NCBI GenBank assembly: GCA_038496445.1
Contig: JALMLS010000065.1
Span: 427,335 to 491,334 of the forward strand
Origin: Trichosphaerium sp. ATCC 40318
Taxonomy: Eukaryota; Discosea; Flabellinia; Trichosidae
Length of the DNA stretch: 64,000 bases
Reading direction: 5' to 3'
Positions 46,684-60,600 of this stretch are shown piece after piece. Each line of letters opens with the position of its first letter. Within the stretch, counting starts at the first letter, position 1. The notes below the pieces were generated by a model. That model was given only the letters and a program-made list of their open reading frames with translations. It made no database searches and was not told the origin of the DNA. The position numbers and the translations under genes are program-made.

Positions 46684-49600
46684 ATGCAAACATTTAACGC
46701 AAACGCTGTTTCTGTAGCAGAATGCGCTCCGAATGGTGAAGGTATGTAATCTACGCTATTGTGTCACTCGCTAGCTACCTTCTTAGTAACTCTAAGCTGA
46801 GCTTTCATTTTTTTTTTGTCTTTGTACACGTCAAAATATTTTTAATTACATGTTGTAACATGCCAACGCAGCGCGGTGGTTCTTGTCAAAAAATGAAGTC
46901 AAAAACTGTATTTTTGAAATAACCTCTCACTAAACTGCTAGCTATCTTGGCACGAAGGTCTTCTGGTGCACTAGAAACTTCTGGCGCATGGGATGCCTGG
47001 TCGGATCAGGATGTATGTAACAGCACAGTCTCATTCCGCTTGTTGATAGCCTAAACTAGGAAGATAATAGTGCCTTTGCTTCATTCGGACAAACTGGCGA
47101 ACAAAATACAGCGCCGGTTGCCAATTCATCTTTTGGAGACACACTGGCTAGCGATAACACAGCTGATGGTGGTTGGGGCGAAGGTGATTGGGGCGCAGAC
47201 GGTGACAGTGGGTTTTTTGATAGCACACCCGCCACTAATGGCGCTGCGCCAACACAAGGAGATAAATTAAACAAAGTAAACGGAATGAATGGTAACACGG
47301 CTCACCTTCCAAAACAAAATGGTGGCGATGGAGGTAGCTTTTTTGACGATAATCCTGCCAGTGAAGATAATTGGCTAGGACAAGACACCGTAGGTGTTGA
47401 AACTACACCAACTATTACCGAGCCAGGTTTGTACTGTTTGTTAGGTTCTGTTTTTATTCTTAATTGGTTAATTTTTATTTTAGTATCCAAACCAAATCCA
47501 GTAGTTCCAGCTGAAAAATCTAGCAATAGTGCTGTGAGTGATGCTTTTGAGTGGGATGACACTTGGGACGCCAACGACGATGGTGGTTTCTTTGGAGATG
47601 AAGTGGTTACATCTGAATTTGATGCTTCGAACTCTGTTCCTGCTCCAGTATCTCAAGTAGAAGAGAATATTTCGACTACTGTTGTTGAAGAATCCGTTAC
47701 ACCTGTACCCGATGCATCTGTAACTGCAAAAGCAATTGAAGAAGAGGTTGGCGCTTGGGATGACAATGATGATTGGGGCGAATCCATCGCCGGTGGCGAC
47801 TCTTCATTTTTTGGCAGTGTACCAGAAACTCCTGTGCAAGAAACCACTCTTCCTGAAAAAGAGGTGAAAGAACAAACAATAGCCGCAGTAGCCCCTGAGA
47901 CACATGAAGCCTCTACAACTACGCCTGAGGTGAGCGCCTGGGATGCTGGTGACTGGGGAGAAGATGAAGGCGAGTTATTTGGTGCTGATCCAGAGTCTGA
48001 TGTACAACCTGAGCAACCGGCACCAATTGTACAGCCTGTGGTTGAAGAAGATAAAACAGCGCCATCAGCTAACAAAGAAACCACACCTGAAGTTAGTGGC
48101 ACAACAGGCGAGCAAGTAGACGCTTCGCCGTTTGATAAAGATGACGCCTGGGATGGTAACGACGATTGGGGTGAATCCCCACAGGATACGACACCAGAGA
48201 ACAATCAAGGATCCGCATTTGACTCTATTGACGAGGTGTCGCAGGCTTCAAATAGCTTTTTCGATACGCCTGCAATTCAAACTAATACTGAGCTTCAAAC
48301 AGCTATACCAGAAGCGCAACCGCCTGTTGAATCACAGGTTACACAACAAGTACCTGATATGCCCTCTCCAGTACAAGAACAAGGTCCTGTTGGAGAGGTC
48401 AGTGATGCAAGTTGGGGAGATGATACTTGGGGAGCCGGTGATGATGTGTTTGGAGAAGATGATGCTAGCCAACCTACAACCTCAGCTTTTGATTCTATTG
48501 CGACAGGAACGAATACAATAACCCCTGTAGTACCTACAAAGGCTACAGTACCTGAGCTTCAACAAGTTCAAGATAAACCTGCCGTACCTGAAGTCGAACC
48601 TGCTGAGGGTGTAGAACCCGTGAGCACATGGGACGATGGAGGTTGGGGTGCTGACGATGGTGATGGTGACTTTTTTGGTTCAAGTGAGCCAACTCCTAAA
48701 CAACCAGGTGGTGCCACTATTCCTATTAGCCCTGAAGACTCTAGTACACTACTCGAGAGCCCAGAACCGACGTTGCCAGTGGCTGATGAACCAAAACCAG
48801 AAAAAAATACCGAAGTGAGCACTTTTGATGCCCTGGCAGATGATGCGAATAACACAATAAACCAAGGTGAGGAGCCTACCTCTTCCTGGGGAGATAATTG
48901 GGGTGATGATGGAGACGATAATTTCTTTGGAGACGTGGTTGCAAATACTGCACCTGCAGTTGCAGTTGTAGATCCTAAAGTTCAATCTCCTACAAAAGAA
49001 GAACCGGTGTTGCCAGTGCGTGATGAACCAGAAGAAAAAGTCGACGTGCCAAAGCCGGTTCCTGCTACTGAAATACCAACCGCGACAGAGTACACGCCTA
49101 ACCCTGATCCAGTATTACCAGCTGTTGATGAACAAGCAGGTAACACTAGTTGGGGAGGTGATTGGGGCAATGATGAAGATGACGGATTCTTTACCAGTTC
49201 TCCATCTGTTCCACCAACGGAGGAAACTAAACCTACAGTTCCTGAAGTTCAACCTCAGACGGACGCTGTGGAGCCTGCTGAAGAACCACATGTAGTCCAA
49301 GATAAAAAACCAATTGATCCAGTTGAAACGCCTAGCGTGGAGCCTATGTCAGCATGGGATGACGACGCTTGGGGTGATGAAGGTGCAGATTTCTTTACAA
49401 GTTCTCCAGACCCACCTTCGGCGCCAGTAGTGGAAGATACTCCCACTAGTATTATCGCTGAAACTGAGCAAGACAGCGTTTCCGTGCCTACAACAAATCA
49501 ACTAGCACAACCATCAAATGAGTCAAACCAACAAGTTGATGTCCCTCCTATTGCCGAGGGTTCAGCACCTGCTGTAGATCAAGTGAATGCAGATAGCTGG

Positions 49601-52600
49601 GGTGACGATTGGGGTAATGACAGCAGCGATTTTATGGCTACCACTGAAGAGAAACCAGAACCTGTACCAGCAAGTATACAGGCACCTGTTCCTGAAGTAT
49701 CGGCAAAAGAGCCAATCACGCCTATAGACCCACTGGATTTGGCAGCTTGGGATCAAGATGAAGTGCCGACCGAGCCACAATCGGTTAAGGCTATTGAGCC
49801 AATATCAGAAGGTGATGCTCAGGCTGAACCAGATGTTGCAGGTATTACTTTAGACCCTTTTTTTCGCTTTTTTTTACCTATCAAGATCGGAATTAATGTG
49901 ATGTAGATGCTACCGATTCGGACTTGGACTCAGATTTTGAGGAGTATCTAGATTTCTTTGATAGCTTCTCAGCTAAGCCAAAGGAAAGTGGTAAGACAAA
50001 AGAACAGATACAAAAAGAACAAATCGAGAAGTTGCGCCGCAGAGAAATGACTAAGAAACAAATGGCTGGTACGTCTTAAAACCAGAAATCTGACAATGTG
50101 AGTTAACCGGGTTATGTTAGAACAAAGGAGGAAGAAAAAAGAAGAGGAAGAAGCCTTGAAGCGTCAGAAACTGCTAGAGCATGTTCCAGAGATAAAAACT
50201 ATTCTAGAGACTAGTAAACAACAACGACCTCCAACTTCTCACATACATACGCCAGTACAACCGCCATTGTATAACATTGCTACACCGTACGCAAATTATT
50301 CTTTTTGCAATTTAATAATTTTGGTGTTAGAGTGCCAAAAATTGATTACCAAATTGCTACTGGGTTTACACCAGTAGGACACAGTAAGCAAATGTATCGT
50401 GCAACTGGCTGGCAAAGATCTTCGTTTGTAAAGCAAATGTCTCGACCTAGCTCCACATCTAGCTCTGCCGTAGGTTCAGGACAAACAACGCCAAATAATG
50501 GACTAGCGGTAAGTATCCTAGTTGTCGATTGATGAACTAATGCATAATAGACCACACCAGTTGTCAGTAATTCACACGCACCAGTAAAACCTGTTGAGTA
50601 TAATATTGAACCAGTGGTAGCGAAATCAACACCGGTGCGTAATAAGAATACCATTTTGACGTTGTCTTATTATTTTTACTAGAGCGTGATTGCTACTGAA
50701 GGATCACTTGACTCTCCTTGCATCGGAAGACCTGGTGCTCGTCCACGTACGTTGTTCTTTCCTAAGTGTTGTAGAAGTTTCTTTGCTAATTGTGATGTAG
50801 TTGCCTTTGGCTTTGGTGGAAGGCTCATTGTCAGTGCTGAATCCTCAGTTAAAATTATGAGTGTCAGCAGTTTGGTTAAAGGAACAGAATTTTCGAAACC
50901 TTTGGTAAGTATTAAATTCGCGAGTAAAGCACAATTAGAAAACTAATGAGTTGCATAGGTTGAGTTCCCTGGCCCACTATCACTCGCTGAAAATGAACAA
51001 GTTAACTCCTATGTTGATGCAAAGTCAGATATCGGTGCTGATAAGATGCTCCCTATCAGTCCTGAGCGTCTCCTTTGGAAATTACTAAGTATTGGCGCAT
51101 CTTGCCAAGGAGACATATCAATTTCTCGGTACCTCACACTAGTTGTAGTTTATGTTTACTGATTTGGTTTAGAATGTCAGAGCAAGTTGAAGATACAATA
51201 CGAGCTTTGCTTGATGTTAAAGATGACTCTTCATGGGTTACTGGAGGCTCTAGTAGACAACCAGTCATTCATGCTCCAGAAGGGCAAGTTAGAGATGTGA
51301 CTGGTGTTATTACAAAGATATCCGGGTGTATGGAAGGAGGAAGGCGTGAGGAAGCTCTAGCCTTGGCGAAGGAGTATGCTTTGTGGGCGCATGCCCTAGT
51401 AATTGCAACACGAATAGGTCCTAAGGCTTACAGGTAAGACGATAATCTCATCCATTACTATATTTGTTGTTTGCTTATTCATCGTGCAGTGATACTTTGG
51501 CTGAGTTTGCTAAGTCTACACTGCCCGAGGGGACACCTTTGAGAACCTTGTATCACATGTTTGCGGGTAAGACGAGCGATTTGTTCGCGCCTGAAGTGAA
51601 CACACCACCTCGCTACAGAGTGCACCCACAATTTGGTATTGAGAACTCCTCCGTTCAGCACAATGACTTGTTGTTACACTGGAAGGAAAACTTGGCTATT
51701 ATAATCGGCAACAAAGTACCTGGTAGTGTGGATACACTGAGAGCTTTGGGAGACGAATTATGGCACAAGGCTGGTAATGTATTGGGCGCACACTGTTGCT
51801 ATCTATTAGCAGATGAGCCAACGTTTAGTAAGTTATCCAATCCGCATGCGCGCTTGGTTCTTTTGGGAGCTGATCATAGAACCAATGGCAGCTTCATTTC
51901 AGCAGAGGTGCGATTATTATTCTCACCTAAACCCATGCACTAACCCTACTTTTAAAGGCCATACAAAGAACAGAAGTACTTGAGTGGGTAATGCGTCTTG
52001 GTAACCCATCATACAGTATTCCACTATTACAACCTTACAAGCTGTACTATGCGTATTTACTTGCTGATATGGGTTACATTGATGACGTATGTTCCATTAC
52101 AGAGTATTTTTAAAAAGGCTCTTGTTTACATCGTTTTAGGCTTGGCGGTATCTTTATGCCATCAAACAGGCCATCAATGAGCAGCGTGGGCGACACAAGT
52201 ACACTCCAACATTTGCAGCTGTATTTGGAGAATTACATGCGCGATTAAAACCACTATGTGATAAGAACTTCAAAAAGACTAATCCGTAAGCATTTCTTTT
52301 GTAGAACATACAATTCGTTACTCTGTGTAACACTTAGTATTAGATCAAAGGCGGTTCAACAAGCTACTCCAAGTCCAATGCTTAATAAGATCCAAGGCTT
52401 GGTACAAAACTTCATGTCAAGCGCAAGTGCAGAGCCAGAACCTGAAGAAGAACAACGGGGCGTGTCTCCTCTGGATATGTTAGCAAACCAAAGTGCTGGT
52501 AACACAGGACCATTGACAAGCATTCCTTTGCATGATAGTCACAGCGTACCACCAGAAGCCTCTGTACCATGGGCGCCAGAACCTACAAGTATCAATGCGG

Positions 52601-54599
52601 TACCTTTAGTACAGCCAGGTGGAGTACCATTGGAACCTTCAATGCCACCTTTGGGAATTGCTAATGGACCAGTGCCTACCTTTGGACCAGGGTCAATGCC
52701 TCCGGTGACAAGTGAACTACCTCCCGTGTCTGAGTCGCCAGTGAATCCATTACAGCCACAGTGGGGAGAACCAATGCCTCAACCTTCCTTGACCATGGTG
52801 GATGCGCCTCCTGAGGAAGCAGTGCCATTCTCTATGCCTCTATTTGGCGGACCAGTGATGGAAGAGAGCGAGCCTTTTATTGATCCAGATCTAGCTAGGT
52901 ACAGCAAATAAATTATATGACAAATCTATTGACCAAAAAAATAGGCTGCAAAAGAAGCGAACCACGCCTGTAGAAGATAAAGGCTTAACACCAGAACCTA
53001 CTGCAGATACGCTAGCTCCTATTGAAACAAACCAATTGGATGCCCAGCCTACATCTGGTGACGGCAGTAGCGACAAAAAAGCTGCAGAACCAGTAGCTCC
53101 ACCAGCAGAAAAAAAGGTAAAGGCTTAGCTGTTAAATACCCACATTCAATGTCTAATCGTTCTGTCAGGAAGAAGAGCAACAGAAGGGTTGGTTTTCATC
53201 ATGGTGGGGTGGTAAGAAACAACCACCTCAGATGAAGTTGGGTGAAAAAAATCAAATGGTTTTCAAGGAAGGGCTAGGATGGATAATAGAAGGTGAAGAG
53301 GAGGAAAGAAGGAAATTGTTGGCTGAGCGTAACAAACCTCCTCCAAAGAGTAAGAAGAAGAGAAAACCAGCTCCTGAAGTTAAAGAGCAAGCTGTAATTG
53401 GGGTACGAGTAACGCGTCGCTAATGTACGATGTTTAACTTATCCAAAAAAAGGCTGCTCCAGTACCAGTAGCGTTCCAGCCTGCTTTGACGCCAATGCGA
53501 CCAGGTGGAGTACAAACTCCAATGATACCAGGTGCAGCGATGCCTGGTGGCGTACAAACGCCTATGGTACCTGGCGGTGTATCAATGACTCCAATGGTAC
53601 CGGGCGCAGCAATGCCAATGGTACCTGGAGGCGTACAAACACCTATGGTGCCTGGCGGCTTATCGGCACCTACACCGATGATACCAGGTGCAGCGATGCC
53701 AATGGTACCTGGTGGCGCACAAACGACTCCAATGGTACCAGGCGCAGCAATGCCAATGGTACCAGGAGGCGTCCAAACACCTATGGTGCCAGGCGGCGCG
53801 TCAACACTTCCTATGGTCCCAGGCGGGATACCAATGCAACCTTTGGGCGACGCTTCGCTAGAGCCAGCACCAGCCGCATCGAGTAGGCGTAGCAAGCGGT
53901 CAAAAAGTATTGTAGTCTTCACGCCATTTATTTCTCACAGTTTGTGTTTTTTAGGACCAGCTCGCGAAAAGCGTACAAAGAAGGCAAGCCGTACAGGAAG
54001 AAAGGTACAATTTAGCGCTAGTCAGTTACCAAAGCTAATAAGATTTAAAAAAGGCCCGCAGTCGTCGTTATGCAACCGTTGAAGGAGGCGTGTTAGATAC
54101 AACAGGTTCTGGCGGTAATACGCCGCCTATACCATTCACACCACAACGTATGTGTTTCCCTTTTTATTCGAAAATTTAGTGTACAACGTGAACACCGTGC
54201 CTATATTTTTTATTTTTCGTTTGGATGATCGTTACTTACTTCTCCGTAGCTGCAACACAATTTTAAAAAAAAATGGATTCCACTGAAAATAAAAAACCCA
54301 AAAAAAGTGCAAGGCCAAAACTGTATTACCAGTGTAAATAACAATAAATACCAAAGCGTTATATGCTGTTGAGAATGCGGAAAGTACATTATCTTACTTA
54401 TACAAACGCCCAAAGGAGGAGACAAACTAGAAGCCAAAAAAATCTCAACGGGTTTTTTGTGATTTTTGGAGTTTTGCTTTTTTTTTTTTTTGAAGTAATT
54501 ATTTGTGCGGGTCAAAAACCTAGGCTGTTTCAAGGAGGACGCATTGGGTCGATCCAAAAACAAAATTTGGTGGCTAAGCGTGTTCGTAATATTCCTTAA
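46684..54599 (+). CDS. SEC16: Sec16, COPII scaffold of ER exit sites
   Basis: About 18 exons and roughly 2,100 residues. ATG 46684. Exon 3 (about 47060-49841) is a long disordered acidic region with some 12 repeats of a Trp-Gly-Asp motif (WGDDWG...FFG). The central conserved domain starts near 50690 (GRPGARPRTLFF, VVAFGFGGRLIVSA) and is followed by helical ACE1/Sec23-binding sequence (EEALALAKEYALWAHALVIA, YRDTLAEFAKSTLP, HWKENLAIIIGN) to about 52280. The C-terminal conserved block WFSSWWGGKK...GWIIEGEEEE lies at about 53190-53310. A PMVPGG repeat and a basic tail end at TAA 54597-54599. It organises COPII coat assembly on the ER with Sec13, Sec23 and Sec31. Confidence 0.92.
53480..53840 (+). 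repeat. PMVPGG coding repeat in Sec16
   Basis: About 17 irregular copies of a Met-Val-Pro-Gly-Gly unit (TPMVPGG, VQTPMVPGG, AAMPMVPGG) in one exon. DNA units of 15-30 bp such as CCAATGGTACC recur with few changes. The unit is hydrophobic and probably disordered. Confidence 0.85.
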
Positions 54600-54632
54600 T
54601 TATTTCATCATACACAGAGTAGAAAGGAGCGT

Positions 54633-57600
54633 ATGCGAGGGATCTGCCTCGTGTTAATCGTGGCTTGCCTAATAGCCACGTGTACAGCCACTGTATGCTC
54701 AAGTAATGACATTGAAAACGCTCAATGCTACATGAGTGACCCAAGGGTTGGCCTAGCATTAAACGCGGTAGCATATTTCGACCGTGTACATAATAGCGAA
54801 ACTCTTCGATGCACGGGATTTTTAATAGGCACTGAATATTTCGTTACAACGCATCAATGTACTCAAGGGTGAGATTAGAGCTCGAATTATCTCAAAAAAC
54901 CAATCAATCCCCAAACATTACCTTTTTTTTTAGTTTACAATTTTTTTAACACCAACTGAACTAAACCCGCTTTGTGCTTAGGGTAAATCAAATTGAGGCT
55001 TTTTTCCAAGGTTTCCAGTCCTTGACTGACTGCGATGCTGAAGGTCCTGCAGATTTTGCCTTTAATCCATTCTTAATCGTAGACTTTATGGCCGACGTGA
55101 GTACTTTCCAAGGTGAAATATTAGTGCTATTATGCTGACCAATTGGGTATTTTAGAAAGTATGTTCTTCGTCTAGTAAAGACTTCGCTGTATTCAGGTTT
55201 CAAAAAGAGCTGGGATCCATCGTTCCAGGGACATATTTCCAATCGTTCGTATTTCCCTCATCCCAAATGGCGAGAGGTGACAAAATATTCCTTCCTCAAG
55301 TACGCTATAAGTTCAGCTGTTAAAAAATCCAGAGAGAAAAATCACGTGATGGAACGATATTCAGTTAATTACTTTTCTTCAGTTTCAAAATGGTGTCGGC
55401 ATGCAAATATCTGTAATGGACGATACAAGCGCTTTGAACAACTGTACTATAACATCAACAGATGCAATTTCATGTACAGATTTATCTGAAGACAACGATG
55501 AAGATATTGGTTACGTTTGCGACTCCTTTGGGTATGTTTAATGTCTTGCGCGAGTTTTGTTTTTATTTTAAACCAACTTATCAAATCAAATTCTTATTCG
55601 AGTGTTAGAGCTGATGCATCAATTAATAACCTTGGAGGTAATTACTAGATCATTTATAACCTAGTCTATTTTTGATTAATATTGTGTGTTTATATTTTGC
55701 ATAGGTCCGATTGTGTTAGATGCTACTGTGGGCAGTATGGTACATTTTTTTTTTCAGGATTTTATTTCGTTTTTTTCTAAAGTATGAAAACAGACTGTAT
55801 TGGGTATGCATCACTGCAACAGCCAAAATGGTAATTGTAATCCTGATATGAGTGTTATTGGTGGCAACGCTGTGGATATGTTTAAAATATCTAGTTCCGT
55901 GAGTAGTGCTTTAACAATAATAATTATTGATGTCACTTAAACAGTTTGATTCCTGCCTCGCTGACTGTACAAATTCTGGAGTGGATGATCTAACATGTGT
56001 GACTACCAAAAAGAAAAGACAAATGACTGATGAGGAACTAATGGGACGTTCCACCGGAGCTGCGCTTCCTGGTATTCCATCTACTTTTATCAGTGAAAGT
56101 AAGTTCAGCTATCCTATCAAAAGGTTGTACAATTTAACCTTTTCTCCCTAGCAAGCGCTCACTCTGCAAATTTCAATTACGGCAATGTGGTTACTGCTGA
56201 TGCTTCATGTAAGTTATATTGACCTTGTTTGGTGTACTAATTTTGTTTACGTTGTTAGTGTACACTTTTCAAGGCACTGGTCACTACATTTTTGCTCGTA
56301 CTTCTTCAACAGTTAACGATGATGTTTGCTTCTTATCTAACCCTCTAAGTTCAAGTACGACGTTCTCTATTTAATCAATGTGACTAACAAATATAAAAGC
56401 TGTTTTGATATTGGTTGGTTCCTCTCAAATCTTTGGGGATGATTTTGCAATCAGCCAATGCTGCGGTAATACATCTCTTTCTTTTTGGAGCGTTGTTCTT
56501 ATTAAGGTTCAGGAACTGTCACTGGATTCTCGGCGAATGTAGCCGGGTTTGGACCAAGATTCTTTATTGATGGTTTTCAATTGTTCGTAAATGGTGAAGG
56601 TTTTGTTGATCCTAATCGCGGTGAACTCATCAACCAGGTATGTCTTTAGTTTTCGACTCACTTTTTCTTTTTTTTTCTCCAACTCCTTTTTGAAGGTTGC
56701 AACATTTAGCGATGCTCCTGGGATAAACGGCATTGTTACAGAGAGGTTACAGTTCCGTGACGTGGATGTACGCTTTTGTATTTCCGTGATTAGTGACATC
56801 TGACCAATTGCTAATGTGGTAAAGGCGGTGCAAGGATTCCATGTGCTTACATTCTTGGAAACTTTTACTAACAACGGAGGAGTAACCACCACGTTTGAGG
56901 TGTCAATAGAGACATTACTTGTTGAAAACGTAGTTGATTCCATGGGCGTAAATTTGGGCCGACAGAGATTACAGGATGTTGGTGGCGGATTTCCTTATTC
57001 AACGTACTACAAAAACCCTTTTGTAGGTGTTCGACATTAACTCACATTTACTACAGGGCGAGCGAGTGGTCATTTTTTTCGACAAATGATGACACCAAAG
57101 GTTTTATTGGAATCCTATCTCACTCTGTTCAGGCTCAAGCACCATTTTCGCTAGAACCTAGAACGATTTGTAATAGAGAAGAAGGTACTATTGATTGTCT
57201 GTGGTATTTTTTTGAACTAAAGAAAGTTTAGGTTCACAAGGAATAAGCTATAAATGGTCGGTTGATTTAAATCCTAATGAAAGCAAGACCTTGATGTATT
57301 TCGCCATCGTTGACGTTGCTTTCAGCGGCGTAAGTACCACGCTGATTTTGAGAAGGTTCTTTTTATTTATTTCGTTTTAATGGGTGCATATAGGGTCAAT
57401 CATCAATTATGACCGACTTGGCAGATGAAGTTAGTTTGGGTTCTGTTAAAGGATGGGAAGTGGTACAACATCGTGGATTAAACGTGATAAATTTCCCAGC
57501 GCCTACTGGTACAGTGCGGGCACTTGTTGCACCAGGTATTTGTTTCTTTGCTTTTTCTCGTTTTACCTGCTAACTACTTCTTTAGAGTTTGACTGTGGAG

Positions 57601-60600
57601 AAAGCGTACCTACGCTTCCCTCTAGTTTTGATATGGGGCCAATCACATTAACTGGAGGTAATTTACCACCCAGAACTGTACGTGAGCTATGCCACTGGCG
57701 ATCACCTATTTATATTTTTTTATTTACACAAATGTTTTTATCTAGGTTGTTTGGAGAGATTTGAATACAATTGGTACATTTGATAGTGCTCTTTATTCTG
57801 TTGGTGGATTTTTGAATGCCCCCAAGTTTCATGGAGGTTTCCGCTTGGTGGTGGATGGTATGCGTTATGTTAGTGCAACATCAGATCCAACAGTTGATGA
57901 TGCTGGTAATCTCTTTGTTCGCACTTTTCCAGCTGTGAGAATGCGCGGCCTCGATGTGTCCCGTATTATTACTCTTAACAATGATCCATTGCGCTCATGG
58001 GTATGTTTGGATATTCGTTTTCTGCCACACTTTCCTAACAATTATTTAGCTGCGCTATGCAGAAGTGTTTGAGAATCCTACAAGCAACCCTATCACTGTG
58101 GATGTGTCCATTGCTACAACGCTTAACATAAACGAGATTGCAAAGAACACTTCCTCTGGTGACGCTATACTCGATACTACAGATAGTTGGTTGATTACAT
58201 TGGAAGGTAAGAAAAGCATGAGCTGTAGCTCATTTTTGATTATTAATCATTTTTTATAGATTTTTATGCCACGTTTCCACATACTGCATGGACGTTTAAA
58301 GGCATCGGTGGTCCAGCTCCAACACGTGCTGAATTTTCAAGCGCATGTTTAACTGACGCCACTCTCTATGAACTTATCATAACATTCCAAGTTACAATCC
58401 CTGCAGGAGAGCGACGTGTGTTGATTCATTTTGCTGATCCACGCATATCATCTGCAAATGCTGTGGCTGATGCTAGTGATACTGCGAGTATAGATGTTGG
58501 TGCTTCACCTCGGCCACATCAACTTTTAGGCCTTGATGACTTTAGCGCGGCTGAATTCTACAATTTTGTATCATCAAGCAAGAGGTCTTTGTACAAAACT
58601 ACTTCTAGACAGCGTAAGAGAACATCCGGTGTTAAATCAGGTAATTCTATGCATTTTTATTTATACTTTTTTGTATTGTATCTAAACTTGTTTAAAATAG
58701 CCAATCGGGAAGAGATTAAACGTGGAACTATGCCTGAACCTATACCTGAGTTAGATCCTGGAAACTTTGAAATTCAAGTTGGTCTTGAATCTCAAAATTT
58801 TGGCTATCCGCGAACATCTGGTGTACGTTATACAAACTAAACGTGTTTTCAACTTTGTCTTTTCGTTGTAAGAAACTGATTATTGTTATACAGGTTGCCA
58901 TGCATGTTGGCGCTGACATTGTGGCAGTTAGAGATGTAATTGAAGGTGGAGAAAATCAGCTGCAAGTGCACGTAAATGGTGCACCTCTTCCTTCAGTATC
59001 TGATAATGTTGTTGTGATCGTAAACATGGATGGAGTTTTGTTCAGAGTATCCGCGTTCTTCAGAGGTGAGAGATGGGTTTTGAAAGCATGCTTTCATGTT
59101 TGTTATGTTAAATATCTATTGTAGACGGACATGGTATTAAGATTAACGGCGAGCTTGGCAAATTCCTGAGCTTTAGTCCTGTGTTGCTATGTGCGTTAGA
59201 ACCAATTGTTTTTACCGAACAAAAACCGTGGTGACATTCATTAGTGCCTGACTTCGACAACGTCGAAGGTTTGATTGGCGTGTGGAACAGAGATCCAACT
59301 GATGATCTTCGTTCACGTGATGGAATACAAACAGAAACAACTGATGCACTTGGTGTATTCCAATTTGGAAATTCATGTGCGAATACAGCAACTATGAATA
59401 TTGCCATTTATGATTTCACCTGTAGGGATGATACAGCAAGGAGAGTATGATCTATTCAACCAAGTTACTTTCAATGGCATTGACGTGTTTTTTGATACAA
59501 ACCACAACCCTGCTTTGGGTGGTCTCAGGGAGCTAATAAGTAAGTTGATGATTACTTTTATTTTTACTTTTGGCTTACCCTATGAATAAGAACGAGCTGG
59601 TATACAAGCCTTCGATGCAGCCGTGGCAACATGTAAGATTGCTAGAGACAGATTCAACGCTGTAACAAGTATACCCCTCTTAAGAATACGACCAGAAGTG
59701 CGTGTTACTCTTTTTTTTTTTGATGATAAAAGTTGTAATTTACTTTGGTAGAACATAAATCAACAACGTTGGTTTGATTCTTGTGTACGTGATGTCATTC
59801 TAAATAATGGCTTGGCTGTAGCAAGTGATGCTGAACAATATAGAGCGCGTAAGTTTTACAACTATTTTGCAGTTTTAACCATCTTGAAGTATGTGTACAA
59901 AATTGCAACGGGCGTGGTTTTTGTGTTAATCGAACATGCGAGTGTTTGCCTGGCTTTTCTGGTGCAAACTGTGAATTTGCAAATGTGTGTCCAGAGGACA
60001 ATAATGGTGTTGCTTGTTCTGGCAACGGTCATTGTGTAAATGGTTTCTGTCAATGCTTTTATCCATGTGAAGGAAGTGCTTGTGGTGGTATGTTGTTTAC
60101 CTTTTCTACTTACCTTTGTACAATGTGATTCATTTTCTTATAGACTGCACCCCATGTGCTACCATGGAACAGTTCCCAGGATCAGATCCTTTGATTGATG
60201 TGAGCTTCAATGAGGCGTCAAACAGTGTTGAAGTTGGTACGGCTTGAGTTTGTTTAATACAATCTAACTCAAGATGTAGTTGTTGAAGTACCTTTTTTGC
60301 GTGATTTTGCATCTTTTTGGGCGGATTTCTCACCATTTATGGGTATGCCTTCTGCTTTGGTGTGTTTTTTTTCCCTTACCATGTTCTTAAGGGCGAGGTA
60401 TACTTGATGTCAATCCTTGTGAAAACAGAAATATACGTACATACAATTCAGTTGAGGTAATTCATTGCTGTTATTAAGTACCGTTGTAAATCAAGTTCAA
60501 ACGCTTTCTTTAGTATATGGATTCGTGGGCATCTCCTGTGGATGCAAATGCACCAGAAGCCTTGAACTCTTTGCGTTATCCTGCAATGTTATATCCAAAT

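Noticed and set aside
47302-49446. Long minus-strand ORFs under Sec16
   Set aside because: Antisense shadows of the low-complexity acidic exon; no start context, splice logic or family.
54210-54563. Minus-strand ORF in the last Sec16 intron
   Set aside because: Lys-rich translation of a T-rich intron; no support.
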